From Cinnamomum chago (Eukaryota; Streptophyta; Magnoliopsida; Laurales; Lauraceae): a stretch of 64,000 nucleotides of DNA. The DNA lies in contig CP142459.1 of the NCBI GenBank assembly GCA_038049695.1, forward strand, positions 68,192,001 to 68,256,000, in the 5' to 3' direction. The stretch's first letter is position 1; each line of letters opens with the position of its first letter. This document shows, in pieces, positions 44,400-55,351 of this stretch. A program made the position numbers and the translations under genes. The notes beneath the pieces were generated by a model. It had not been told where the DNA came from. It searched no databases and worked only from the letters and a program-made list of their open reading frames with translations.

Positions 44400-45060
44400 T
44401 CAAGTGCGAACGAAATTGGTGCCACCGCAAATGAAATTGGCACCTTATTTTGGTGAACAAATATTTTCGTCTTCCATAACTTATCCTTAATAGTGATGAA
44501 TTATGTTCGTCACAAAAACAAATTATATTTTGTGACAAAAATTTTCGTCTCCAATGAGCTAAAATAATTCGCGCCAAAGCAAATGAAATTAGCGTCTTAT
44601 TTTGGTGACGAAATATGTTCGTTGTCTATAACTTATCCTTATTGGTGACGAATTACGTTCGTCGCAAAAACAAATTATATTTTGTGACAAAAATTTTCGT
44701 CTCCAATGAGCTAAAATAATTCATGCCCGCAAATGAAATTGGCACCTTATTCTAGTGACGAAATATTTTCGTCTTCCATAACTTATCCTTATTAGTGACG
44801 AATTAAATTCGTCACAAAAACAAATTATATTTTGTGACAAAAATGTTCGTCTCCAATGAGCTAAAATAATCCGCGCCAAAGCAAATGAAATTGACGCCTT
44901 ATTTTGGTGACGAAATATGTTCGTCTTCCATAACTTATCCTTATTGGTGACGAATTACGTTCGTCGCAAAAAAAAGAAAAAATTGTGACAACAATTTTCG
45001 TCTCTAATGAGCTAAAATAATTAGCGCCAACACAAAATAAGTTGGCGCCATATTTTTGTA
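44400..45060. repeat. Subterminal 151-bp tandem repeats of the CACTA element
   Basis: Four units have ACTTATCCTTA at 44479, 44631, 44781 and 44933 (spacing 152, 150 and 152). Each carries GTGACGAATTA, TTCGTC, CAAATTATATTTTGTGACAA and AATGAGCTAAAATAATT. A shorter, more diverged version continues to the end. Confidence 0.88.
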
Positions 45061-45751
45061 GACGAAATTTTGTTTTCGTCTCCTATACTTTTGAAAAAAA
45101 TGAAAACAGACGACAAAATTTATATTTCGTCCCCTTTGGATGTTCTTTTAAGACAAAAAAAAAATCGTCATCAAATTTCGTCGCAACAGTCTAAATTTCT
45201 TGTAGTGAATTGAGATGAATATTAGGCCATAATTGTACTCCCATAAAATTACGGCTACGTTGCAGAACGTACTGACAGATAAGATGGGCGCCGAATATTG
45301 ATAAGGAGTTGTCATTATCTAGCGATCAAATCCGCATTAATACCAAAGGTCAGCGCATGATCCGATGAGACAGTGCTTCCATCTACCTCCACTAAGGGAA
45401 CATGGTGTGGGTTGATGGGACAGTGCTTTCACCTACCCCACTAAGGGAGCGTCAGATGGAACTTCCCCCTATATATATACAAGGGTAAGATCCCAAAGAG
45501 GTACGCAACGGAATACAACACAAACTCATATAATCCACATTTTACATTTCCTCTCTACTCATCATTTGTTCAGTGACTGCACTAACTCAGGCATCGGAGA
45601 GCCTTCGGCTAACTGCAGCCAGGGTCTCTGACTTTTGCTTCTCCTTCTCCTTTCAGGTTTCAGGCATCCATTCTTCCTCAAAGATCTTCATAAAGATCCT
45701 AATCCATTTATAATCCATCCTCTTAAGCCCGTATCATTTTAGGCACTTACA

Positions 45752-47018
45752 GTATGGATCGGCATAACATAAGCCTCAGTCGTAGTGGCTTGGAGTTTAT
45801 CTTTAGGCAGAATTAGAATCTTACAAATCCTCCAACTGAGAATATAGAAAAATAATATTTTCCATTCACGACTCTGGATAGCTATGATGTTTTGGGAATC
45901 GCACAAGTAAGGAAAACAGGCGTGGAAAAGTAAGCTCCCACTGATGTTTTATCCTATCATGAGTACTTGAAACATCATCATAGAGAATTCAGGAAGAAGA
46001 ATAGCAGGTAGTGGGTGGAGCTACTTTGTAAGTTTTGATGATTATGGAACCTGACTAGGCACCCAATTGCCATATACGGGCACAAATGGTCTGTTGATTA
46101 AAACGTTGATTCGATTCCCCATATTGAAATGTTGTAAGATGACTATTTTTTATAATCACCATATATTGCACCTTCAGGAGGGTTAGGAACTAAGAATCAT
46201 AAAATGTGAAAGACATTTTAGGGCATTCTCCTGGCTCAGCAGGGCTGGGCCCTTAACTCAAAGGTCTGGAATAATCTTTTGTAGTCTTGATATATATTGT
46301 TATATTGTTTTTTATTAGTTTAAGCTTTTGGGTTGGTACATGGTATCATACTAGGAGGTCGAGTGTTCGAATCTCTAAGCTGTTGTGTCTTTTATTCTCT
46401 CATGAAGGGTGTGATTTCCGTGTGGAGCCCTGTATTCTTTCATGGAGGGTAATTTCCATGAAAGAGCCGCACATGCACGGAAGGAGGGGAGGGGTGGGGT
46501 GGGTTTTGTAGTTTACACCATTCTCTATCAAGCTCAAGCATTTGAGTTGGTACGTACATGGTATCTTACGCAATCACCCATGGGTACCACATTAATTTAT
46601 TCAACTTAGCATTTTGTTACACCTTACATATGCTGGGTGTTTGATCAAGCCACATTGTATTATGATGGGTGGTGGCCCATCTTAATGTGCCTATGGGTCC
46701 CATCTAGATCGATGATTATGGGCTGTCTAATAATGTGGTGGTATTTGGGTTGTGGGGAATCCAAAATATGGGACCCTTCAGACTGACACAAGATCAAGAA
46801 CCACTTCTTCATATGATAGCTGAGGTTCATAATGCATTGAGTTGTCCATTAACATCATCCTTGTTTCAAATCGTCTCCAAATGGGGCACATGCAATATGG
46901 AAAATCATTACTATAGTAGTACTATACAATCATTTATGTTCAATACCGTAATCAAGCAAACCAAATGAAACCTAGATTGACTTTCAAGCAATGAGGAACA
47001 CAAACAAATGAAGAAAAT
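45752..47018. other. Intergenic DNA with tRNA-like direct repeats
   Basis: Starts with the right GTATG copy of the Tat target duplication. At 46318-46352 and 46528-46566 two similar segments read TTTTGGGTTGGTACATGGTATC and TTTGAGTTGGTACGTACATGG (shortened here). The first is followed by GTGTTCGAATCTC, a good Pol III B-box match. This suggests a tRNA-derived or primer-site-bearing retroelement relic. The part next to 47019 is probably the protease gene 3' UTR. Confidence 0.4.
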
Positions 47019-48380
47019 TCACAGCTGATCGCATTGGACAGGTGCAAATGACAACACCTCTTTCTCTAGATCATAGAGAACCTGCAAGTTTTGCTGTTGC
47101 ATGTTCCCAAATATTGACATTCCGCTCGACTCCATGATCAACAGGCAAAGGAAACCAGTACTTGAGTCTTGTATCATATAATTATCCGGGGGTAAATCGA
47201 TGTCTGCGCCTTTGAAATGAAATGTCAACTTGGGCACCTCCACTGTCGAAGAATCTGATGGCGCACTGAAGCACAGATCGAGTCCGGTTGCTGACCCATC
47301 AGCCACCGGCAATTTGGTTTGAGACGCAAAGGCCTTTTTCACTAGTTTGTACCCAGCTGATTCCAAGTAAGTAATAGTGGTGCCAGAGTCGATGATCAAA
47401 CCACCAGTACCATCTTCCTTCAATGCAAATGTGGATTTTGGTATGCCTAGGAGAGTCCCACCAACTGTAATATCTTCCAATGAGAGATAGTAGAAACTTG
47501 GTTGAGAGGGGTTTTGGACCAGTGGGGTGACCTCTGCTTGATCCTTGACCTTCTCATCTATGTTGGCTAGAGACCCAAAGAGTAGGGGACTGGTCTTGGT
47601 GTCATCTATTGAGGTCAGGCAATAGGAGAACTTTCCTGATCCCAACTGTGAAATGAGCGACAACGGTCCCCGGCCAAGCCCAACTAGACCTGCACCTTGG
47701 CTGAAACCACCCCCTTCGTTGTCATCGCCGCAACCAAATCCTATATTAGGGACCTTAGTTGATCCAAAGGTGAAGGTCTCACTTGCCATCACTCCTTGAG
47801 TAGTCGAATAGTCTCCGTAAGCGTAGAGATATTCGCAACCAGAGCTACACATTGAGGTGGGGAGAGCTGTGCACAATGGACTAGAGCAAGGCAGCTTAGA
47901 GTAAGACGACGAATCAGAAGGATCGAAGATGGGCGTCGGTTGCTGGTAACAGTTGGTGCATGGCTTGCACTGAGTCCATATCAAATCGCTCCCTGTATCT
48001 AGAATTGCCGAAAAGGGGACAGGAGGGGTGCCTATAGCAAGATTGACAAGAAACTCACCGTTGCCCGCATGAGTAGGCGCTTGAACTTTTTCACCAGCAT
48101 CATCAGCAGCTAGGATTGCAGTTGCTTTCAACCTCTCCAATCTGTGTTTCCCTCGCTTGATTGCGCGTTGGAGCAGTTCAAGCTTAGTGAAATTGCCCCC
48201 ATAATCAACATGAATTAGATCAACCCGAATTCCTTTCGGGACATGGTTATTGTGCCCGAGTCGTGATGTTGAGCATGTCGGCAAGGCGAGAAGTGATGCA
48301 ATCACTAAAACTAGTAACAACACCTGCAAAATTGAAGGTGGTGGTGCCATGGTGTAGCAGTGACTACTTTTGAAGGACAA
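47019..48380 (-). CDS. Nepenthesin-like aspartic protease (A1 family)
   Basis: Intact, intronless, 453 codons. A hydrophobic N-terminus (ILQVLLLVLVIASLLALP, 17-34) is a signal peptide. A propeptide follows to about residue 105. The two catalytic sites are LDTGSDLIWTQC (Asp128) and IDSGTTITYL (Asp331). The Cys-rich nepenthesin insert lies between them (CKPCTNCYQQ at 138 through C182), with the Tyr flap region YAYGDYSTTQG (187-197). GFGCGDDNEG and SIFGNMQQQNLQVLYDLE are typical of the CDR1/nepenthesin-1 branch of plant proteases, secreted or apoplastic and linked to defence or development depending on the member (family knowledge). Length is normal (430-480). Met11 (MAPPPS) is an equally good start and gives a neater signal peptide. 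ATATATC on the minus strand near 48477-48483 may be its TATA element. Confidence 0.95.
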   Translation of the reverse strand: MSFKSSHCYTMAPPPSILQVLLLVLVIASLLALPTCSTSRLGHNNHVPKGIRVDLIHVDYGGNFTKLELLQRAIKRGKHRLERLKATAILAADDAGEKVQAPTHAGNGEFLVNLAIGTPPVPFSAILDTGSDLIWTQCKPCTNCYQQPTPIFDPSDSSSYSKLPCSSPLCTALPTSMCSSGCEYLYAYGDYSTTQGVMASETFTFGSTKVPNIGFGCGDDNEGGGFSQGAGLVGLGRGPLSLISQLGSGKFSYCLTSIDDTKTSPLLFGSLANIDEKVKDQAEVTPLVQNPSQPSFYYLSLEDITVGGTLLGIPKSTFALKEDGTGGLIIDSGTTITYLESAGYKLVKKAFASQTKLPVADGSATGLDLCFSAPSDSSTVEVPKLTFHFKGADIDLPPDNYMIQDSSTGFLCLLIMESSGMSIFGNMQQQNLQVLYDLEKEVLSFAPVQCDQL

Positions 48381-51300
48381 ACAGAAAAATGTATGGATTG
48401 AAAGATATACACCAAAAGATGTGTGTAGTTTGTTGAGGTGGTTGAATGAATCAATGAAGTGTTTGTGTTAACAAAGATATATGGGTGAGATAGAAAACAA
48501 ATGAGTCTTATTGCATGTGTCTTTCAGATATGGATGGATTCTGTCCAATTAGAAAAGTGCCCAACAATACTGGGGAAGTTTGAGGGGGGTGACAGAAACA
48601 AACAAAGGGATGTGTCAGGAATATGAATGAATGGGTGTTGCTTGGTGACTAGGAAATAAGAAATGGGGGGGATGAGGCATAAGAGAACTGGGTTGGTGGA
48701 CTACTCTTTTTACATCGGGTGGCGTTTGTTTGTGTTCTACGCATTTCATCCATCAAACAAGGTAGTGGGTTGATGTAAATGGTGTTTTGTTAGGTGGGCT
48801 ATGTGGCCATCAATCATTATATTAATGCCTGCTGTTGTTTTCTTATGGAAGGTCATAGTATATGTTGCTATAGTTTTTTTTTTTTTTTGTTGGATTACTG
48901 TTGCTACAGTTGTTTAAACATCCCAGTGTCTATATGTAGAAAACAAACTAGAACTGATTACGGATCTTCCAATCCCAGCTGACAGGAGAAAGCCCCTGTT
49001 ATAAGGCCAATAAATTCTTTGGTGTTAAAATTCAGACCACTGAAAATAATTGTGTGGGTATGGACTAAATTATATTCTAAAATCTGTGTTTTGCATGTGA
49101 ACTATCTCTAATAGGAGCTGAATTTTACTTGTGGTCTATCTAATATTAGGCCTAGCTCAATGGAGTGAAATTTGGCTTAAGAACTAGTACCTGGGGAATT
49201 TGTTTTGAGCTGGATTTTAAGTATCCCTACGAAGCCTTACTCAGTCTAGGCGTTTTCTATTTCCTAGAATCAGAAGATCCAAAAGTTTGGTAGAAAAACC
49301 TCACCCACAATGGAATGGAATGTCGTTTTCATTTGGAAAAGGAAATTGTTTTTCTTAGTAGTCGTTCAACATTTTGAAACAGTAGTTGAACTGTTTAATT
49401 TCTTTCTCATACGCTTGGACCATAGACAGAGAGAACTTGGGGAACCATTTTCTTGGGGGCGGGCTTGTTTGCATGGAATTGATTTTGTACTAACTCTCAA
49501 GAGATGTATTCTTAAAAGTGGCTCGATTTGAAAAATTACATTTTTTTTTTGGCTAAATGAAAATGAATACTCATAAATGGCTATGAAATAGTCTTCCCTT
49601 TTTAATGGAAAATGAATACACAGCATCACTTGTGTAATTCGAACGGCAGGAAAGTCAAGGTTCAACTACCTCTCTACCTTAAATCCTTCATCCTCGCCAT
49701 TTTAATCTTTCTTTGTTGGAAGTAATCTAACCATGAATTCCTCTGTATTGAGTTTCATGCTAACAAACGGTCTCTAAAGAGATTTGTCATTCATTTTTAA
49801 GGATGTTCTGTTCCTATGATAAGTCATTCACACCCCCAGAGAGTGGCCTATTTTGGAAGCACCTCCAACTTGTTCCAGGATATTGGATAGAGAAATTTCT
49901 CCAACTTTCCCTACATCGGAATCCAATTTGGATCGATGAAACTCAATGGTAAAAGCAACAGAACAACTGTCAAAGGTGACTGGTTGTCCAACAAATGGTT
50001 GATCCTTTCTTTACACATAATCAAATTACATGAAATCAGTTACGCAGGTCCAAATGGCGCAGGCCTGTTTGTTTGCAAAAATTGTGAGAATTGAATGATT
50101 TGCCATAAGGTCTATTTGAGTGCAAGAATTCTTTTGTGGGTGTTTCTATGAATTCCAAGGTACAATGAAACATCTTAAAAATTAGTATTTTAATAATTCT
50201 ATGGGTGAAAAGTAACATTTCACACTGGACTGATTTTATGAATTCTCACCCTTGAAATAGGAAATTTAGAATTCTTGAGACCCGACAGAGAATTTCCGTT
50301 AAAAATATCTCCAAATGAACGGGTGCTCGGTGTCAAATGCTTGATGAAGATACAGGTTTTCTCCCCTTTTTCAAATAAAAAAGAAAAAAAAAAACCAAAA
50401 AACCAATGGTTCAGAAAAGAAGCAATGGTGGTGGGCCACATCCGATCATGAAGTCAAAAGTCTAGAAGATTACAAAGAGAAAAGGAATTCTGTGAAGTTG
50501 GCAATCGAATGCACTCGAGTTGGGTCTTATGTTATCTTTTTATCAGCTGAAAGAGCATTTGACTCTCAAAAATTGAGAATATCAAACCAGCCTTGGCCTA
50601 ATGTCAGGAAAAAAAATCAACAAATTAATTAGTGATATCAAGAAGAAGATCCCTAAAACATTTTCATGCTGTTAAATTAAATCTGTAATGTCAAAAAAGT
50701 GTATATATATATATATATATATATATATCATATACATCACTTACCCATCCCCAATTATATCCAATGTCACTTTGTGTTTTGGCTTCTATCAACCTTAACA
50801 CAATTACTTATTTACATCTTTCAATCCATATTCAAGTTTTATTTTCATCTTCACTTTCCCAGTGAAAGGTGCTTAAGATGGGTTTCAGCTAATCCTTATA
50901 TTATATGTTTCCATCTTCTTCTGTTCTTTCAGTTTTTTCTTTTGTTTTGGTCGGTTCTCTTTTGTTGAGGATGAGAGGGAAGATTGATTGTACAGTCTTG
51001 GGTTATATTTATTTGGATTTGATGAGTATTAGGAGGTCGATCTGGGTAGAAAGAGAAGGAAAAAAAAAATCAAACCATAGGGTCTTGACTTTCTCGATTT
51101 TCGCATAAGATAGAGGCTGATTTTGCTTGACAGAGATGAATGAAAGATTGTAGAATTGGCTAGTCTTTTAAAAACAAGGGATTTTTATGAGAATTGGAAT
51201 GAAAAATGGTTGATCTGAGGTGGAGAATGGATGGTGATTAGATGGACTATGCTAAGAAGGCCCATTCTATTGAGAAAAGATGGTTGAATTAGGTGCATTT

Positions 51301-54094
51301 GAAGTTGACTCAGCAGAAAATGAAAATCCCCCACTATTTGGACTTCATCAATCTGAAGATTTCGCAGGGAAAGCAGGACAATTAAATCATTTCACCCTTT
51401 CACTTAACTCGGTTCTTTTGATAGCATGCATCGGTTCTCTCCCGCAGGTCCAGGTTTCGACCCGTCTCCTCCCACTTGTTACATGTGCGAATTTCCCTCT
51501 CCTCATATATGTGTGAGTTTGTCACTCCTCACATGTACGAGTCAAGATACCAAAACAAAAATACTATTTTTTGACAGCGCTACAAGCCCTATATGAGAGA
51601 TCTTCCGTAGCTAGAGTTCTTGGTATCGACCCTCATTTCCCCCCTCTTCAGGAACCGAAGGTTGAGTCCTCTTGTGCTACCACCTGGGGGCCACAAGGGT
51701 TTTATCCGGCTTCTCTCTGGGCGCGGAGGAATTAATCCAATCCAAAGGATTGGGAACCTTCCGTTAGTAGGAAAAAAATAAAGGCCTGTTTCTTTACATG
51801 GGTAGAGTAAAGAATGCAGGGGCAACAAAGCTCCAAGGACCCAAACACAGATTTAGTGTTTAGTCAATTCAATCTGACTCCTGTTCCAATAAGGGTGTGG
51901 GTTGGTTTCATAATTTATTGGTGCAGTATGGAGAGAGGTAAGCAAGAGTGCACAAATTTGTAATATAAAAAGCAATTCAGGGACCCAACTGCTCCCCATC
52001 GGAACACAATTCAAAAAGCATGATTTTGGTCAAGCTCTTTCACCCCAAATCTGCTAGATTTGCACCATAATATTTACACAGATCCGTAAAATACTTCTCT
52101 TTTACTACATAACTTGTCTTTCCTGCGGAAATGATGACAAATAAATACCACCCAAGAAGTAGGTCCCCTGGTAGGTCTCTAAATACTTGATAAATGGTTG
52201 AGCTTCCTTGACTTTGACAGGAGAGCCCAGGTTCTAGCCAGAGACTGGTCAGTAAAGACAAGGTAGTTTACTTTCTTGTTATCCACTCTAAGATACTAGA
52301 ACAAGGTCCTACAGCCTGCGAAGGAAAACAGGAAGGGGGTCTAGGTTTGTTCCAGAAGTTTTCCATGTGAATCTCTACACAGGAAAGCCAGCTACCTAAT
52401 GCAGCAACCCATGTCAAGAAACGTGCCCACATGATTTAGTTGGAGTTCATGTGTCACGGAATACCCCATCTGCAGGTGCCTTTCATGGGCTAGAGTATGT
52501 CCTTCGATCTAAATGAGTTACAGAATCTGAAGAGCCACTAACCAAAGCATTTTATACATGAATGTGCACCAAAATAATGGGACACTCAAAGCCAAATAAT
52601 GCCCATTCTTTATGGCTAGTTTGGATGTGGGGGCAATTCTGGGGTCCATGAAACTCTTGGTTGCACAAATGAAGACTAAAGCATTTGGATAACTTCAGGT
52701 ACCCAAGTCACAGAAGTTTTTATTCTGTCATAACTAATTACAAATCACAGAAGTTTACGCATAATCCATTTTAGAATTTCATAACTCAACACCCTGTGGG
52801 AATACAATAGACTACTTCAATAGATTCCATAGCAGGATATCATGCAATTCAAAGTCCTAAAACTAAGAAAAGTAGAACAGATCACTTTCCTTCACTGTAA
52901 TATTTGCTGCAGCATCTTTATATCTACAGAATGATTAAATGCTGCAACATTAACCATGATACAAGGCAACAAACCTCAATAAAAATAAATAAATCACTGC
53001 ATCTAAGAAATAGGAGGAAAAGCAGAATCAACAACATTATTTGAAAATGTCACTGGACAAAAATTCTTCTATACACACAGCAGCTGGAAAATGAAGAAAC
53101 AGATTAAAAAAACTATTGAGTTTTCATTCCATCTTCCTGGACTATTTTTCACTGATACCTAAACATCCATCTTTCATGAATTGACCCAAGTTGTAGAGTG
53201 ACAAGCCATCAAAAGTTCCCACAGCTGGTGAAGAAGGGCACATAATTTTATAATTTTATTTCTCTTTTTTCTTTTCTTAAAATTTCACCAGCACAATGAG
53301 AAGGGCACTTCAATTGAAGACCATTTCCTTCTCCCCACCCATTTTCCACCAGCTCTTTCCACTTCCTTAAAAAAGTGCTCATTTGGCAGTCATTTTTGTT
53401 TGCTTCCATTGTACGTGGCTAAAAGTTGGGCCACAGAAAAAGACAAAGCTGTGTGTGCCTAAGATATATGTGCTAAGATACTATTAGAAGAAAAAAATAA
53501 AATAAAAAAATAAAAAAAGATATGTATACCTAAGATAGATTTGCGGAGTTACAAGGATAAAATAAGTGCAAAAGAGAAAATTACAGGTGGAACCATTAAA
53601 AGAGAAAAACAAAGAACGAAGTTCCAGATGGTTAGTACATGTACTACAAATAACATCCCCTATGTGAATTGTTGAGTCTCACAAATTCAAACTAATAAGG
53701 GGGAGGAGACCAAAATAATTGAAATGAAATAGAGAGAAATGACGTGCTAAATAGTAGATGGGGAATCCGACCTTGAGGTAGTGAGGTCAAGAGAACATGG
53801 ATAGAGTAGAAAATGAAACTCAAAAAGCCGGCTCCAAATGGATGAGAAAAGACTTTGATAATGATGATTGTGGTGATGCTTTTTCTTTACAATTATGGTG
53901 GTGGTGATTTTCTTTCTATTTATAATTTTTTTATAGGTAATGTGGTTCAAACCACAACCTTTGGTTGCAAGTTAAAACCAAAAAGGTGAAGTAGGAAAAA
54001 AAAATGGTAAATGGAACTAAGAGAAATACCATGCAGAGAGGGATCCAAAGTTTTATCCTTCATATAAATGCACAGAAGAACTAAGATATTCTAA
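48381..54094. other. Intergenic region, no gene recognised
   Basis: The first few hundred bases hold the protease promoter. A (TA)n run spans 50702-50728. A patch at 51560-51790 has gene-like composition but no frame I recognise, and one at 52040-52261 has a 73-codon minus-strand frame without a known domain. A-rich runs occur near 53490-53520. Otherwise the DNA is AT-rich and unremarkable. Confidence 0.45.
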
Positions 54095-54104
54095 GTCCAC
54101 ACGA

Positions 54105-54285
54105 TTTTTTATTTTTTATTTTTTTATAACAGAGGGTGTCCCAGCCCTTTGGGCCAGACTAATACCTACGGGCCCAAGGGAGCCGGGTAAATCCCCCATG
54201 GCCTCAGTGTGGTAGCGCAATTTCGAACTCTCAACCTCCGGGAGCAAACCGTGGTCCTAGTCCAATTGAGCTACCTCTCAGGGTT
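54105..54285 (-). mobile_element. tRNA-derived SINE, 181 bp
   Basis: On the minus strand it starts CCCTGAGAGGTAGCTCAATT, with an A box (GGTAGCTCAATTGG, 54261-54274) and B box (GAGTTCGAAAT, 54220-54230) at tRNA-like spacing. It continues through a GC-rich body (CCGGCTCCCTTGGGCCC) and ends in an A/T-rich tail (TTATAAAAAAATAAAAAA). It is flanked by GTCCACACGA (54095-54104) and GTCCACAAGA (54286-54295), a 10-bp target duplication with one mismatch. The start resembles angiosperm Au-type SINE heads from memory. SINEs of this kind are transcribed by Pol III and moved by LINE enzymes. Confidence 0.87.
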
Positions 54286-54295
54286 GTCCACAAGA

Positions 54296-55351
54296 TATAT
54301 TCTGCAAAAGAGGTGCCAAACCACACACACATGAGAGAGAGAGAGAGAGAGGATAAATCCCAAAGGAAATCTCAAGAGAATACCCAATTCCTTCATCTCA
54401 TTGCGTTTCACTGCCAAAGCATCAAACCACACGCCACAGAAGATAGAGTAGAAAATTCAATTTTCTTCATTCATGACTAAATGACTGATTTGGAGAAAAA
54501 TATATAGACTTATTTCTTGCACAACAACCTTACATCATCCCTTATGTGACTGATACTCTATAATTAAAGACAAATCAATCTCTAAGATTTCTCCTTTTTT
54601 ATTACAAGGACATGGCAATCAAATTGGGGGGAAAAATAGGAAATAGAGAGGAATGTCTGGATAGAATGGATATCCAGTGGTTACCTATGAGGCCCATTAT
54701 GACTGCAAGCCTGGCTGGATAGGTTGGCCGGTTCAGCTGGGAGGTCTGGGCCACCCCAGGTACACAGTTAGGCCTGTCGGGCAAGTCATAGAGCCAAGAC
54801 TTAGCCCAGTAGGCCTAGACCTGGCCTATGGACTTTTTGCCTGCTTTGTGTGGTCAGCTCGCATCAAGCCAGCTTATCCTGACTTGAAAACCTCAATAGA
54901 ATTTATAGGATACCAGGGTTTCATAACCAAGCCCCAGTGAGGATGGAACAGTTTGCCCCAGCCATATCCTCCCAAAACTAAATTCTTTCCATTGCTAACC
55001 ATGACTTTCATCTCCTTTCTGAACAATTGACCAGCTATATTGGATATGTTTTCAAATTTTGAAGGAGGCCCTAAAGGATCTTTTCATACCACAATGCTGA
55101 AAGTGAACTAGGGGAATCTCATTTTACTTCAAAATTACCTCAAACAAGCAGATCAATGCCTACTGCAATGGAAATATCAGTTCAAAACCCTTTGTTAATT
55201 ACATTGGACTACAAGAGCATAAGGCCGCAACATAAAGACTCACAATAATTTAATACACTTGATCAATTCCAATACTACTCAAATCTAGGCACATCAATCC
55301 CACAACAAAACTGCATTATGATACATCAAAATTAAAGCAGAATTTGATTAC
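54296..55351. other. Intergenic DNA and 3' UTR of the PPR gene
   Basis: A (GA)n run lies at 54333-54350. A GC-rich patch at 54690-54890 (repeated CTGGCC / GGTTGGCCGG) looks like a worn repeat but has no clear ends. The last few hundred bases are probably the PPR gene 3' UTR on the minus strand. Confidence 0.5.

Larger units (their letters stand above)
42575..45207. mobile_element. Non-autonomous CACTA (En/Spm) transposon, 2.63 kb
   Basis: The exact 15-bp terminal inverted repeat CACTACAAGAAATTT at 42575 and its complement ending at 45207, plus the 3-bp target duplication AAT (42572-42574 and 45208-45210), are diagnostic of CACTA elements. Both ends carry dense GACGAAA / TTTCGTC subterminal motifs in both orientations, the kind of sites CACTA transposases bind. 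No transposase is present. The middle holds a Cassandra insertion (42934-43923), a segment with repeated GGTTTTGGAAAA (44166-44280) and a 21-G run (44299-44319). Confidence 0.93.
32506..45751 (+). mobile_element. Second Tat-type LTR retrotransposon, pol-less, with nested insertions
   Basis: The LTRs are 32506-33322 (817 bp) and 42310-45751 (the same LTR interrupted by a transposon), with GTATG target duplications outside. Inside are a primer site at 33325, a broken gag, a non-coding repeat region, an opposite-strand extra gene, and a polypurine tract. I find no protease, RT, RNase H or integrase, so it must have moved with enzymes of a related element. Removing the inserted solo LTR (34931-38420 plus one target copy) and the CACTA element (42575-45207 plus one target copy) leaves an element of about 7.1 kb. 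Primer site and extra gene tie it to the first Tat element, but LTR sequences are unrelated by eye. Confidence 0.93.
42310..45751 (+). repeat. 3' LTR of the second Tat element, split by a CACTA insertion
   Basis: 42310-42574 and 45208-45751 together align with 32506-33322. The start reads TATGTGGG where the 5' LTR has TGTGTGGG, a single change of the terminal TG. The end GGCACTTACA is followed by GTATG. Confidence 0.93.

Noticed and set aside
51420-51830. Possible SINE or tRNA-like segments (GGTTTCGACCC and GGTATCGACCC resemble B boxes)
   Set aside because: No convincing A box at the right distance, no tail and no target duplication found.
52040-52261. 73-codon minus-strand frame as a host exon
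   Set aside because: No domain recognised and no clear splice partners; may be UTR or relic.
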